From NCBI GenBank assembly GCA_963811225.1, contig CAWEQO010000002.1:124001-188000 (forward strand): DNA of 64,000 nt. The letters run 5' to 3'. Below the pieces are notes generated by a model, which was not told the origin of the DNA, did no database searches, and saw nothing but the letters and a program-made list of their open reading frames with translations. The translations under genes and the position numbers were made by a program. The stretch comes from CAWEQO01 sp963811225 (lineage in GTDB: Bacteria; Chloroflexota; Anaerolineae; Anaerolineales; Anaerolineaceae). This document shows positions 1-9,637 of this stretch, piece by piece; position 1 is the first letter of the stretch, and each line of letters starts with the position of its first letter.

Positions 1-513
1 GGCATGCAGGCGCTGGTATCGCACCTGGCGGACAGCGGGCACCAGCGCATCGCTTACATTGGCGCGCATCCCATGCTGACCCTGCAGGTGGAGCGTTTCA
101 TGGGCTACCAGCAGGGCCTGGCCGAGGCGGGCCTGCCCTTCGACCCGGCGCTGGTGGCCACCGGCGATCTGACCCGCTCCGGCGGCGACGCAGCGATCCG
201 CGCCCTGCTGCAGCAGCCCAGGCCGCCGACTGCAGTCGCTTGTGTGAATGACCTAACCGCCATCGGTGTGATGAACGCGGCGCGTGAGATGGGCATGGAG
301 CCCGGCCGCGACCTGGCGGTCACCGGCTTCGATGGTATCGAAGACGCCGAGCTCGTCCAGCCGCCGCTAACCACGTTGAACCAACCTGTGTACGAGATCG
401 CACGCCGCCTGATGCGCATGGCGCTCGAATTGGTGGCGGGCGAACCGCTGAAAGAGCCGCAGGTTATTTTGAAGCCCGAGCTGGTCATACGAGGATCCAG
501 CACAGGAAGCTAA
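1..513 (+). CDS. LacI-family transcriptional regulator, C-terminal part (5' end outside window)
   Basis: Only the last 170 or so residues are present; the reading frame is open to the first base, so the helix-turn-helix lies upstream of the window. What remains is the C-terminal half of a periplasmic-binding-protein-like effector domain: HQRIAYIG, then AVACVNDLTAIGVM, then the typical VTGFDGIEDAE and TLNQPVYEIARR elements and the ending PELVIRGSS. LacI regulators bind a sugar or related ligand and release an operator. The gene directly precedes a solute-binding protein/ABC importer operon and an 18-bp palindrome, so it probably controls that operon. The family call is firm; the ligand cannot be read from this fragment. 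Confidence 0.9.
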   Translation, partial: GMQALVSHLADSGHQRIAYIGAHPMLTLQVERFMGYQQGLAEAGLPFDPALVATGDLTRSGGDAAIRALLQQPRPPTAVACVNDLTAIGVMNAAREMGMEPGRDLAVTGFDGIEDAELVQPPLTTLNQPVYEIARRLMRMALELVAGEPLKEPQVILKPELVIRGSSTGS

Positions 514-527
514 TTTTTTTCCAAACG

Positions 528-545
528 TTCCAAAACGTTTTGGAA
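528..545. promoter_or_regulatory. 18-bp perfect palindrome, candidate LacI-family operator
   Basis: The sequence TTCCAAAACGTTTTGGAA is a perfect palindrome with a central CG, the layout of LacI/GalR-family operators. A further half-site, CCAAACGTT, overlaps it on the left at 521-529. It lies 15 bases after the LacI gene stop and about 150 bases before the binding-protein gene, where it could act on the importer operon or on autoregulation. No convincing -35/-10 pair was found beside it. Confidence 0.6.
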
Positions 546-696
546 TCTTCTGATTATCGGTCATCGATCCGAAGAATTCGGATCTCCCACAGATCGTCCG
601 TGTACGAGCCATTCATCGACAAACAGGTCCTAAGGCTTTTGAAACCTTGGGGTCTTCGCCAACCATATCCAACTCAATCGATAGAAGGAGAGAACC

Positions 697-2410
697 ATGA
701 AGCATAAGAGGAACCTGTTCCCGTTCGTGACCCTGATTGTGGTGCTGCTGTTCAGCGCTTGCAGCCAGGCGCCCCCCGCCGTCGAGCCCCCGCAGGGCGC
801 ACCGGCCGCCGCCGAGCCGGCTGCCGCCCCAACCGAGGCGCCCAGCCAGTCTGAACCGGCCACCGCCGCTCCGGCAGTCTCAGGCGGCGGGACCATTGTG
901 GTCGCCCTGTCCGAAGCCCCCATCACCCTCGATCCGGCCGACCACCGCAGCCGCCCCTCGGAGACTTTGCTGCGCAACATGTTCGACGGACTGGTCACCC
1001 GCGACACCCGCTCGGGCGTGCACAACCAGTTAGCCACTTCCCTGAACTGGGTCGACGACAAAACGCTCGAAATTACCCTGCGCGAGGGGGTCATGGTTCC
1101 ACAACGGCGTAGAGATGACCGCCGACGATGTGGTCTTCACTTTCAACCGCATCATTCAAGAGAACGCCATCGAATATCCCGAGGCGCACACCTCGCCCCG
1201 TAAGGGATTGATCGCCCCGCTCGAATCCATTGAAAAGACCGGCGACTACGCCGTGGTGATGCACTTCACCGACCCGTGGCCCCCGGCCCTGCAGCTTCTG
1301 GTCCACCAGCAGATCGTCCCCAAGGGCTACATCGAAGAGGTGGGCACCGAGGGCTTTATCGCCAACCCGGTCGGCACCGGCCCATTCAAGTTCGTCTCGG
1401 CCAGCTCCGGTCTGGAAGAGGTGGTGCTGGAACGCTTCGACGATTATTACGGCGGCTCGGAAGACCTGACCCCGGTGGGCACGGCCTGCGCCGACCGCGT
1501 GATCTTCCGTGTGATCCCCGAGTCCTCCACCCGCGTGGCGGCGCTGCTGGCAGGGGAAGTCAATATCATCCAGGTGGTACCGCCTGACCTGATCCCCGCA
1601 CTCGAAGAAGATCCGAATATACAGGTCAAGACTGCCCCGGGCACCCAGCCCAAGTGGATGGAGTTGAACGTCAACAAGGCTCCCTTCGACGATGTGCGCG
1701 TGCGCCAGGCGCTCAACTACGCGATCGACAAAGACCTGATCATCGAAGCGCTCTACGGCGGCCGCGCCGTGGCGCTGCCCGGCCCGCTTTCCCCCTTCAA
1801 CAACTTTGTCAATAAGAGCCTGTCGCCCTACGCCTACGATCCCGACCAGGCCTATACCCTCTTAGAGGAAGCCGGTTGGACCGACACCGACGGCGACGGT
1901 CTGCTCGACAAGGACGGCCAGCCGCTGTCATTCACCATCGATACGCTGGAAGAGCACCGCTCCCTGGCGGAAGCCGTGGCGGGCATGTACCAGTCCTTTG
2001 GTATCGACGCCAACGTGCGCTTCTGGGAGTACAGTGTGATCAAGCCGCAGCTGCAAGCCGGCGATCGCCAGGCTTATCTGGACGACTGGGGCGACTCGGC
2101 CTTCGACCCGGTGGGACACTTCGAGGCCAAGTGGCACAGCTTTGTGGAAGGCGCGGCGTATGGGCGCGGCAACTTCTCGGGTTACAGCAACCCGCGCGTC
2201 GATGAGCTGGTCAAGGCCGGTGAGACGACGGTCGACACGGCCGAGCGCCAGCAGATCTACGACGAAGCCCAGCAGCTGGTCTACGACGAGGCGCCGGCAG
2301 TCTTCTTGATCCTGCCGGAAGAGGTCGAGGCGGCCTCGGCAAGCATCCAGAGTTGGGAACCTGCCAGCGACAGCCGCATCAATCTGCACGACGTGTGTAT
2401 AGCGGAGTAA
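697..2410 (+). CDS. ABC transporter substrate-binding protein, family 5, with a frameshift
   Basis: Extracellular lipoprotein that captures a peptide or oligosaccharide for the importer encoded downstream. An AGAAGGAG ribosome site precedes the ATG. Residues 1-21 form a lipoprotein signal with lipobox FSAC, then an Ala/Pro-rich linker. Family 5 landmarks follow in the usual order: TLLRNMFDGLVTRD, LEITLREGV, FHNGVEMTADDVVFTFN, NPVGTGPFKFV, VRQALNYAIDKDLI. The frame breaks after LREGV: frame 1 runs into nonsense while frame 2 resumes with FHNGVEMTADD. One extra G in 1086-1096 (a G5 run or the following ATGG) explains this. Two other genes of the operon have the same kind of +1 defect, so either the operon is dead or the sequence has indel errors. 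Confidence 0.88.
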
Positions 2411-2429
2411 GTTGAAACCCGGTAGAAAA

Positions 2430-2466
2430 CAGGTGGAACGCACTTTTTGAAAGTGCGTTCCACCTG
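2430..2466 (+). terminator. 17-bp hairpin between binding protein and permease
   Basis: Arms 2430-2446 and 2450-2466 are perfectly complementary with a 3-base loop, and no U-run follows. In ABC importer operons, hairpins here usually protect the binding-protein mRNA or partly terminate transcription, so that binding protein exceeds permease. The second importer operon has a comparable structure at 52464-52512. Confidence 0.7.
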
Positions 2467-2483
2467 CACGGAGGTACATCTCA

Positions 2484-3494
2484 TTGGTAATCGTCAAAAT
2501 CTTTGAACGTTTTCTCGTCACCATCCCGATCATGTTCGGCGTCGCCATCGTCGTGTTCCTCTTCATGCGCATGACGCCCGGCGACCCGGTTGACATCATG
2601 ATGGGCCAGGGGGGCGCGGTTTCGGCGGGTGAGGAAGAGCAGCTGCGCTCGGAGTTCAACCTCGACAAACCGCTGGGCACGCAGCTGTGGCTGTTCCTCA
2701 AAGACGCGGTGCACGGCGATCTGGGCTACTCGTACATCCAGAAGCGCCCGGTGACCACCCTGATCGCCGAGCGCCTGCCCGCCACGATCGAGCTGGCGCT
2801 GGGGGCGCTGTTCTTCGGGCTGTTGATCGCCGTGCCAATTGGCATTGTCTCGGCGGTCAAACAAAACACGATCGTCGACCGGGTCAGCATGACCGGGGCC
2901 TTCCTGGGCATTTCGATGCCCGCCTTCTGGTTCGGCATCCTGCTGCTGCTGATCTTCGCCGTGCGGCTCAAGTGGATGCCCGTGCAGGGCCGCATCAGCT
3001 CGGACATCACCCTGGAGCACGTCACCGGCTTCTTCGTGCTCGACAGCATCCTGACCGGCAACAAAGAGGCGCTGTGGAGCAGCACCAAGCACCTGATCCT
3101 GCCCTCGATCACTTTGGGCGCGGCGATGGCGGCCGTGGTGGCGCGCGTGCTGCGCTCCTCGATGCTGGAGACGCTGCGCTCCGATTACGTGGTGCTGGCT
3201 CGCGCCAAGGGGGCTTCGGAGCGGCGGGCGGTGCTCAAGCACGCCCTGCGGAATGCCCTGATCCCTACGGTGACCGTGGTGGGCTTACAGGTGGGCGTGC
3301 TGTTGGGCGGCAACATGGTGGTGGAGGCGGTCTTCAGCTGGCCCGGGCTAGGGCGCATGGTGGTGGCGGCCATCTTTGACCGCGACTTCCCGCTCATCCA
3401 GGGCACTGTGATGGTGTACGCCTTCACCTTCGTGATGGCCAACCTGCTGGTAGATGTGCTCTACACCTACCTCAACCCCAAGATCAGCATGTAG
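2484..3494 (+). CDS. ABC transporter permease, DppB/OppB type
   Basis: Inner-membrane subunit of the importer. The start is TTG, supported by GGAGGT eight bases upstream (2470-2475); no ATG is better placed. The 336-residue protein has the usual six membrane helices: an N-terminal helix (IFERFLVTIPIMFGVAIVVF), the MTPGDPVD element after it, a large outside loop, then five more helices. The EAA-type loop that docks on the ATPase is visible as DYVVLARAKGASERR...HALRNALIP near residues 230-260. It follows the binding protein by 73 bases that contain the hairpin and is followed at 13 bases by the second permease. Confidence 0.93.
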   Translation: MVIVKIFERFLVTIPIMFGVAIVVFLFMRMTPGDPVDIMMGQGGAVSAGEEEQLRSEFNLDKPLGTQLWLFLKDAVHGDLGYSYIQKRPVTTLIAERLPATIELALGALFFGLLIAVPIGIVSAVKQNTIVDRVSMTGAFLGISMPAFWFGILLLLIFAVRLKWMPVQGRISSDITLEHVTGFFVLDSILTGNKEALWSSTKHLILPSITLGAAMAAVVARVLRSSMLETLRSDYVVLARAKGASERRAVLKHALRNALIPTVTVVGLQVGVLLGGNMVVEAVFSWPGLGRMVVAAIFDRDFPLIQGTVMVYAFTFVMANLLVDVLYTYLNPKISM

Positions 3495-3507
3495 GCCGGA
3501 GAAAACT

Positions 3508-4443
3508 ATGGACAACACTTCATCCATTCGCTCCCCCTTCGAAGACCTGATCTACGACTGGAAGATCCGCCTGCGGTTAATGCGCCAGAGCGCTTCGGGC
3601 TTCTGGGGCGATCTGCGCAAGCATCCCCTGGCCATCATAGGCCTGGTGATCATCATCCTGTACGTGCTGGGGGCGATTTTTGCGCCCGCGATCACCACTT
3701 ACAACCCCAACCGCGGCAATCTGCGCGACCGCCTGGCGCCGCCCGCCTGGGAAGCCGAAGGCAGCTGGACCCACCCGATGGGCACCGACGCTCAGGGCCG
3801 CGACCTGCTCACCCGCATCATTTACGGGGCGCGCGTCTCGCTGGCCATCGGCGTGCTGTCGGTGGGCATCTCGGCCCTGGTGGGCACCACGCTGGGGGCG
3901 CTGAGCGGCTTTTACCGCGGCTGGCTGGACAACATTCTGTCGCGCTTTGCGGACCTGCTGCTGTCGTTCCCGTACCTGATCTTCGCCATCGGCGTGATGG
4001 CCTTCCTCGGACCCGGCTTCACCAACCTGATCCTGGCTTTGACGTTCAAGGGCTGGGTAGAGTTCTTCCGCCTGGTGCGCGGGGAGATGATGGCCCAGAA
4101 GACCCAAGAGTACGTCGAGGCGGCGCGTGTCTCGGGCGAGGGCAGCTTCGCCATCATCGTGCGTGAAATACTGCCCAATATTATCCAGTCGGTGTTCGTG
4201 GTCGGCACGCTGCGCATGGGGCATATGATCATCATGGAGGCCAGCCTGAGCTTTCTGGGCCTGGGCCTGCCGCCGCGCACGCCCGCCTGGGGCTCGATGG
4301 TCGCGTCCGGGCGTGACTACCTGCTGGTCGCCTGGTGGGTGTCCACCATCCCCGGCATTGCAATATTGATCCTGGTGCTGTCCATCAACCTGTTGGGTGA
4401 AGGGTTGCGCGACATCCTCGATCCGAGATTGAAGGTAGATTAA
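3508..4443 (+). CDS. ABC transporter permease, DppC/OppC type
   Basis: Second membrane subunit, 311 residues, pairing with the DppB-type protein. I chose the ATG at 3508 because a CGGAG site precedes it and the preceding gene stops just upstream. The N-terminal cytoplasmic stretch and first helix (AIIGLVIIILYVLGAIFAPA) match the OppC N-domain. The HPMGTDAQGRDLLTRIIYGAR signature is at about 88-108, and the EAA loop EYVEAARVSGEGSFAIIVREILPN at about 205-230. It ends one base before the start of the first ATPase gene, consistent with one transcript. Confidence 0.93.
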   Translation: MDNTSSIRSPFEDLIYDWKIRLRLMRQSASGFWGDLRKHPLAIIGLVIIILYVLGAIFAPAITTYNPNRGNLRDRLAPPAWEAEGSWTHPMGTDAQGRDLLTRIIYGARVSLAIGVLSVGISALVGTTLGALSGFYRGWLDNILSRFADLLLSFPYLIFAIGVMAFLGPGFTNLILALTFKGWVEFFRLVRGEMMAQKTQEYVEAARVSGEGSFAIIVREILPNIIQSVFVVGTLRMGHMIIMEASLSFLGLGLPPRTPAWGSMVASGRDYLLVAWWVSTIPGIAILILVLSINLLGEGLRDILDPRLKVD

Positions 4444-4444
4444 T

Positions 4445-5515
4445 ATGGTATCCAACAACCCCTTGCTAGAACTGAAAAACATGAGCACTGTGTATCCCAC
4501 CGGCCGCGGCGACGTGGCGGCGGTGGAACTCGGTCAACCTGACGCTGCACGAGGGCGAGGTGCTCGGCCTGGTGGGTGAATCCGGCTGCGGTAAGAGCAC
4601 CGTGCTGCTCTCGATCCTCGGCCTGATCCGCCCGCCCGGGCGAGTGGCGCAGGGGCAGATCTTGTTCCAGGGTCAAGACCTGCACCGCCTGCCCCCTTCG
4701 GCGCTGCGCCAGATCCGCGGCAAAGAGATCGCAATGATTTTCCAAGACCCGCAGTCCACGCTCAACCCGGTCTTTCCGATTGGCGAGCAGATTCGCGAGA
4801 CGCTGCAAATCCACAATTTGATGGGCAGCGGCGGCGGTATGTTCGGCTTCAAGCGGACGCAGCGCGAGAAGAAGCGCGTGCTGGAGGTGATGGAAGAGGT
4901 GGGCATCTCGTCGCCGATGACGCGCTTCCACGCCTACCCCCACCAGTTCTCGGGTGGCATGCAGCAGCGCGCCCTGATCGCACTGGCGCTGGTGTGTAAC
5001 CCAACCCTGCTGCTGGCCGACGAGCCTACCACCGCCCTGGACGTGACCATCCAGGCCCAGATCCTGGACCTGATGCGGCGCATCAATCAGGAGCACGGCA
5101 CCGCCATCATCCTGGTGACCCACGACCTGGGCGTGGCGGCCCAGTTTTGCGACAACATCGCCGTGATGTACGCCGGGCGCATCGTCGAGAAGGGTCCGGT
5201 CGACCAGATTGTGGAAGACCCGCAGCATCCCTATACCCGGGGCCTGTTGGACTGCCGCCCACGCATTGTGCGCCCGCGCACCCCGATTGCACCGATCCCG
5301 GGCAACGTGCCCGACCTGGTGGATCTGCCGCCCGGCTGCACCTTCGCCGACCGCTGCCCGCTGGCCCAGCCGACCTGCTCGCTGGGACCGGTGCCGTTTG
5401 TGGAGGTGGCCGAGGGTCAGATCGCCCGCTGCCTGGCGCACGTACAGTTCCACCGCGATCCCGATTGGACCTGGGAAAGCGTGGTTCGAGCGGCGGAAGT
5501 GGAAGGAGGCGCGGC

Positions 5516-5519
<4 letters not shown>
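4445..5519 (+). CDS. ABC transporter ATP-binding protein, DppD/OppD type, frameshifted near its start
   Basis: First ATPase of the importer. The ATG at 4445 gives MVSNNPLLELKNMSTVYPTGRGDVAAVE, the normal beginning, but the frame is lost at 4529. Removing one C there restores SVNLTLHEGEVLGLVGESG and the Walker A motif GESGCGKST. Downstream in the restored frame are the Q-loop (MIFQDPQSTLNPVF), signature FSGGMQQR, Walker B LLLADEPTTALD, the H-loop LVTHDLG, and the C-terminal oligopeptide-transporter domain with its Cys-rich FADRCPLAQPTC motif. The stop overlaps the next ATPase gene by four bases. Without correction only a protein lacking its first 40 residues could be made from an internal start. 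Confidence 0.9.
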
Positions 5520-6611
<1,092 letters not shown>

Positions 6612-6622
6612 AAGCCTTAAGA

Positions 6623-6693
6623 AACGAAAGCAGAAACAGTGGGTGGTGGTTGCGATGCGGTCGCTACCACCACCCACTGTTTCTGCTTTCGTT
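6623..6693 (+). terminator. 28-bp perfect hairpin closing the ABC operon
   Basis: Arms 6623-6650 and 6666-6693 are perfectly complementary around a 15-base loop. There is no U-run, so if it stops transcription it does not do so by the textbook route; it could also mark the mRNA 3' end by blocking nucleases. It is one of several very long spacer palindromes in this window. Confidence 0.65.
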
Positions 6694-6707
6694 CCGAGCA
6701 GCCCCTA

Positions 6708-6722
6708 AGAAACCCGGTTTCT
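6708..6722. repeat. Palindrome AGAAACCCGGTTTCT, first copy
   Basis: A perfect 14-base palindromic core (AGAAACC/GGTTTCT around a C) lies just upstream of the -10 of the next gene. A second copy with one change (T for C) occurs at 14607-14621, between the two NAD-synthase genes. It is likely a dispersed intergenic repeat. Confidence 0.5.
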
Positions 6723-6725
6723 AAG

Positions 6726-6731
6726 TACAAT
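6726..6731 (+). promoter_or_regulatory. -10 element TACAAT, leaderless start predicted
   Basis: TACAAT ends seven bases before the ATG of the YbaK-type gene, so transcription would begin at or next to the start codon. No ribosome-binding site lies between. The same spacing recurs at other genes of the window. Confidence 0.5.
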
Positions 6732-6737
6732 ACCTCT

Positions 6738-7238
6738 ATGCTTACCACCGAGCTCCAAGTCCTCACCTACCTCGACTCGCACAGCATTCGCTACGTGCGC
6801 ACCGAGCATCCCCCCGTCTTCACCTGTGAAGAGGCCGGCGTCTACCGTCCGCCCATGCCCGCCGTGCATACCAAGAACCTGTTCCTGCGCGATCGCCAAA
6901 ATCGCTTCTATTTGCTCATGACTGCCTGCGCCAAGCGGGTCGACATGAAGGCGCTCGGCAAGGCCGTGGGCGGATCCAAGCTGCACTTTAGCGCCGAGCA
7001 AGAGCTGTTGGATGTGCTCGGTCTGACTCCCGGCGCGGTGACGGTGCTGGCAGTGGTCAACGACGAGGCCCAACAGGTGCAGCTGCTGATCGACAGCGAG
7101 ATCTGGGACGAGGAGCACTTCCTGTGCCACCCACTGGTCAACACCGCCACCCTTCTGATGAAGCGTGACGACCTGTGGCGCTTCTTCAGCCTGACAGGGC
7201 ACGCGCCGGCGGCGGTAGAGGTGCAGCCTGGGGTCTAA
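6738..7238 (+). CDS. Prolyl-tRNA editing protein (YbaK/ProX-type deacylase)
   Basis: Trans-editing enzyme of 166 residues that would hydrolyse mischarged aminoacyl-tRNA, typically alanyl-tRNA(Pro). The YbaK/EbsC fold is recognisable from EHPPVFTCEEA (about 21-31), the family hallmark HTKNLFLRDRQNRFYLL (about 42-58), the DMKALGKAVG segment with the conserved lysine, and LGLTPGAVTVLA near 95-106. The length matches free-standing ProX-like proteins rather than an insertion domain of ProRS. The ATG at 6738 has a -10 element seven bases upstream and no Shine-Dalgarno. It converges with the LOG gene; the stop codon lies inside the shared palindrome. Substrate choice between YbaK, ProX and PrdX types is not certain. 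Confidence 0.88.
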   Translation: MLTTELQVLTYLDSHSIRYVRTEHPPVFTCEEAGVYRPPMPAVHTKNLFLRDRQNRFYLLMTACAKRVDMKALGKAVGGSKLHFSAEQELLDVLGLTPGAVTVLAVVNDEAQQVQLLIDSEIWDEEHFLCHPLVNTATLLMKRDDLWRFFSLTGHAPAAVEVQPGV

Positions 7239-7306
7239 ATAAGCGAACAGAGAGCAGGGAACTGTCAAGGCGCCTTGACGGTCCTCTGCTCTCTGTTCGC
7301 TTATTT
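7237..7306. terminator. Bidirectional palindrome between converging genes
   Basis: Arms 7237-7257 and 7286-7306 are 21 bases long and perfectly complementary. A second 16-base palindrome (GTCAAGGCGCCTTGAC, 7264-7279) fills the centre, so a cruciform is possible. The stop codons of both flanking genes lie in the arms. The arms contain the word GAACAGAGAG that recurs at 14.6, 26.2 and 29.7 kb. Confidence 0.7.
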
Positions 7307-7888
7307 ATTGAGCCCCAACGCCCATACCGCCTTGTCCACATTCGGCGGCGTCCACTTCTCCAGCTTCTCCAGCAGCGCCTCAGGCTCCGCATCCACGAGC
7401 ACCATCGAGCGGTGAGGCGGCAGGATGAAACCCTGCCCAACCGCATGGTCGAGGAAGGCGGACAGCTGATCGAAGTAGCCCAGCACGTTCAGCAGCCCGG
7501 CCGGCTTCTTGTGGATGCCCAGCTGCGACCAGGTGATCACCTCGAAGAACTCCTCGATCGTGCCGAAACCGCCGGGCAGGGCGATGAAGGCATCGGACAG
7601 CTCGGCCATGAGGGCCTTGCGCTCGTGCATCGTCTCCACCACACGCAGGTCGGGCAGGTCGGTGTAAGCCACCCGCCGCTCGACCAGATCGCGCGGGATC
7701 ACGCCGGTGACCTGGCCGCCGGCTTCCAGGACTTTACGGGCCAGCTGGCCCATCATACCGACGCTGCCGCCGCCGAAGACGACGCCGATCTGGCGCCTGG
7801 CCAGCGCCCGGGCCAGCGTCTTGGCGGCCTGGATGTACTCGGGCTGCGTGCCGGGGCTCGAGCCGCAAAATACGCAGATTCGCTTCAT
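7301..7888 (-). CDS. LOG family protein (TIGR00730 Rossmann fold, nucleoside-monophosphate phosphoribohydrolase)
   Basis: A 195-residue protein of the lysine-decarboxylase-like/LOG family. Members release a base from nucleoside 5'-monophosphates; plant and some bacterial members activate cytokinins. The N-terminal ICVFCGSSPGTQPEY is the nucleotide-binding start, GGGSVGMMGQLARKVLEAGG follows, and the catalytic motif PGGFGTIEEFFEV is at about 95-107, with the Arg of HERKALM just before. The ATG at 7888 starts at the conserved MKRICVFCGSS; the frame continues upstream only into a repeat. The family is clear, the physiological substrate is not. Confidence 0.92.
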   Translation of the reverse strand: MKRICVFCGSSPGTQPEYIQAAKTLARALARRQIGVVFGGGSVGMMGQLARKVLEAGGQVTGVIPRDLVERRVAYTDLPDLRVVETMHERKALMAELSDAFIALPGGFGTIEEFFEVITWSQLGIHKKPAGLLNVLGYFDQLSAFLDHAVGQGFILPPHRSMVLVDAEPEALLEKLEKWTPPNVDKAVWALGLNK

Positions 7889-7922
7889 GGTTGCGCTCCA
7901 ATCATAGAATAGGTTGATTGTA

Positions 7923-8010
7923 CCAAAACCCGTGCGGGCATGGCGGGAGAAATCGAAGACAGAAAGCCCAAAATCCGTGCGGGCATGACGGGAGAAATTG
8001 AAGACAACAG
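7923..8010. repeat. 45-bp direct repeat, two copies, followed by a C-rich tract
   Basis: Copies at 7923-7967 and 7968-8010 share CCGTGCGGGCATG and GGGAGAAAT and differ at a few positions. A run of C (8030-8062, broken by short A and G stretches) follows. It sits in the 450-base gene-free region between the LOG gene and purA. Reading frames through the repeat are open but unsupported. Confidence 0.75.
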
Positions 8011-8070
8011 AATTTAACCCATGTGAAGCCATCCCCCCCCCACACCCCACCCCGCCCCCCCATTAAAACG

Positions 8071-8109
8071 AAAGGCCGATAGTGTCCCCTCTGTACACTA
8101 CCGGCCTTT
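8071..8109. terminator. Hairpin upstream of purA
   Basis: Arms 8071-8085 and 8095-8109 form 15 pairs including one G-U around a 9-base loop. It separates the repeat tract from the purA promoter region. No gene ends nearby on the plus strand, so its role is open; the rest of 8110-8300 is AT-rich with no recognisable feature. Confidence 0.5.
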
Positions 8110-8305
8110 GCACGGGGTCCCTATTACCCATGCCAGGTGACATCTGTGATGTAACTCGCAACGATGAGATCCCCCGGTCTGGATTGCATTGCAGTGATAT
8201 TGCAATTAATCCAATTTTAATCGAAATGTTCGATTTTGAACAGAGGTAAAAAAGGGCAAAATAAAGAACAACCGCAGCTGCCCAGGCGCACGACTTTTCC
8301 CGGGT

Positions 8306-8311
8306 TATAAT
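8306..8311 (+). promoter_or_regulatory. -10 TATAAT of purA
   Basis: A consensus TATAAT lies 28 bases before the purA ATG. The base stretch 17 upstream does not resemble TTGACA. An AAGGAG ribosome site at 8328-8333 follows. Confidence 0.55.
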
Positions 8312-8338
8312 ACACGAAAGACTTTCCAAGGAGTTCGT

Positions 8339-9637
8339 ATGGCGCTTGAAATCGTCGTAGGGACGCAGTGGGGGGACGAGGGCAAAGGCCGGATCGTGGA
8401 CTTGCTGTCCGCAGATGCGGCCGTGGTGGCGCGCTGGAACGGCGGCGATAACGCCGGTCATACGGTCGATACAGGCAAGCAGACCTTCAAGCTGCACCTG
8501 ATCCCCTCCGGGATCGTCCACACCCAGGCGCGCTGCGTCCTGGGCAACGGCGTGGTGGTCAACCCCGCCACCCTGCTGGAAGAGATACAGGCCCTGCGTG
8601 ACGGTGGCATTCCGGTCACGCCGGCCCGCTTGCGCATTTCGTACGCGGCGCACTTGATCACCCCTGCCCACCGCGTCCTCGATCAGGCCCAAGAGGCGGC
8701 CCGCGGCGGCGACATGATCGGCACCACCGGGCGCGGCATCGGACCGGCCTACACCGACCGGGCGGCGCGACGCGGCCTGCGGGCCGAGGACCTGCTCGAC
8801 CCTGAGCGGCTGCGGAACAAGGTCTACGCTCACGTCCATGAGAGCAATCACCTGCTGGAGGACCTGTACGGGGCCGACCCACTCGACCCGCAGATCATGG
8901 CCCGTGAGTACCAGAACTACGCCGAGCAGCTTTGGGATTACGTGGGCGACGCGGCTGATTGGATCGATGTGGCCCTCAACCGGGGCGAGCGCGTCCTGGC
9001 GGAGGGGGCGCAGGGCACGCTGCTGGACCTGGATTTCGGCACCTATCCCTTCGTCACCAGCTCGAACCCGCTGGCGTCCGGGGCGCTGGCGGGCCTGGGC
9101 ATCGGCGTGCGGCCGGTGGATCGCGTGCTGGGCGTGACCAAGGCCTTCCAGACTCGGTTCGGCGCAGGGCCCTTCCCCACCGAGGTGGTCGGACATACCG
9201 CCGTGCGCCTGCGCGGCACCGGCGCCAACCCCTGGGATGAGTTTGGAACCACCACCGGCCGCCCGCAGCGCGTCGGCTGGCTGGACGGTGTGCTGCTGCG
9301 CTATGCGGTGCGCGCCAATGGACTGACCGAGCTGGCGGTTACCAAACTGGACGTGCTGACCGGGCTGGATACGATCTACGTCTGCACGGCCTACCGCGCC
9401 TTCGGACGCGAATATGATCGTCTACCGCTCGGGCCGGCGGACCTCTCGCCGTTCGAGCCGGTCTATCAGGGACTGCCCGGCTGGCGAGACGAGGTGCAGT
9501 CCGCCCGCAGCTGGGAGGACTTACCCACCCCGGCGCAGCACTTCATCCGGCAGATCGAAGCGATCGCCGGAATCCCCGTTCGCCTGGTCTCGGTCGGCCC
9601 CGAGCGCGATCAGGTGGTAGAAATTGAGACTGCATGA
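8339..9637 (+). CDS. purA: Adenylosuccinate synthase
   Basis: Catalyses GTP-dependent joining of IMP and aspartate to adenylosuccinate, the first step from IMP to AMP, in the cytoplasm. All hallmark motifs are present in the 432 residues: the P-loop GTQWGDEGKGRIVD near 8-21, with the catalytic Asp and, in WNGGDNAGHTV, the catalytic His around 41; GTTGRGIGPAY near 128; VLAEGAQGTLLD near 220; TSSNPLASG near 240; and GTTTGRPQRVGWLD near 303. The length is normal. Start and ribosome site (AAGGAG) agree. The stop overlaps the ATG of the next lipoprotein gene (ATGA), so the two may be co-transcribed although their functions look unrelated. Confidence 0.98.
   Translation: MALEIVVGTQWGDEGKGRIVDLLSADAAVVARWNGGDNAGHTVDTGKQTFKLHLIPSGIVHTQARCVLGNGVVVNPATLLEEIQALRDGGIPVTPARLRISYAAHLITPAHRVLDQAQEAARGGDMIGTTGRGIGPAYTDRAARRGLRAEDLLDPERLRNKVYAHVHESNHLLEDLYGADPLDPQIMAREYQNYAEQLWDYVGDAADWIDVALNRGERVLAEGAQGTLLDLDFGTYPFVTSSNPLASGALAGLGIGVRPVDRVLGVTKAFQTRFGAGPFPTEVVGHTAVRLRGTGANPWDEFGTTTGRPQRVGWLDGVLLRYAVRANGLTELAVTKLDVLTGLDTIYVCTAYRAFGREYDRLPLGPADLSPFEPVYQGLPGWRDEVQSARSWEDLPTPAQHFIRQIEAIAGIPVRLVSVGPERDQVVEIETA

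Noticed and set aside
105..503. Long antisense frames opposite high-GC genes throughout the window
   Set aside because: Shadow frames caused by GC-rich codon third positions; each lies opposite a gene with clear motifs.
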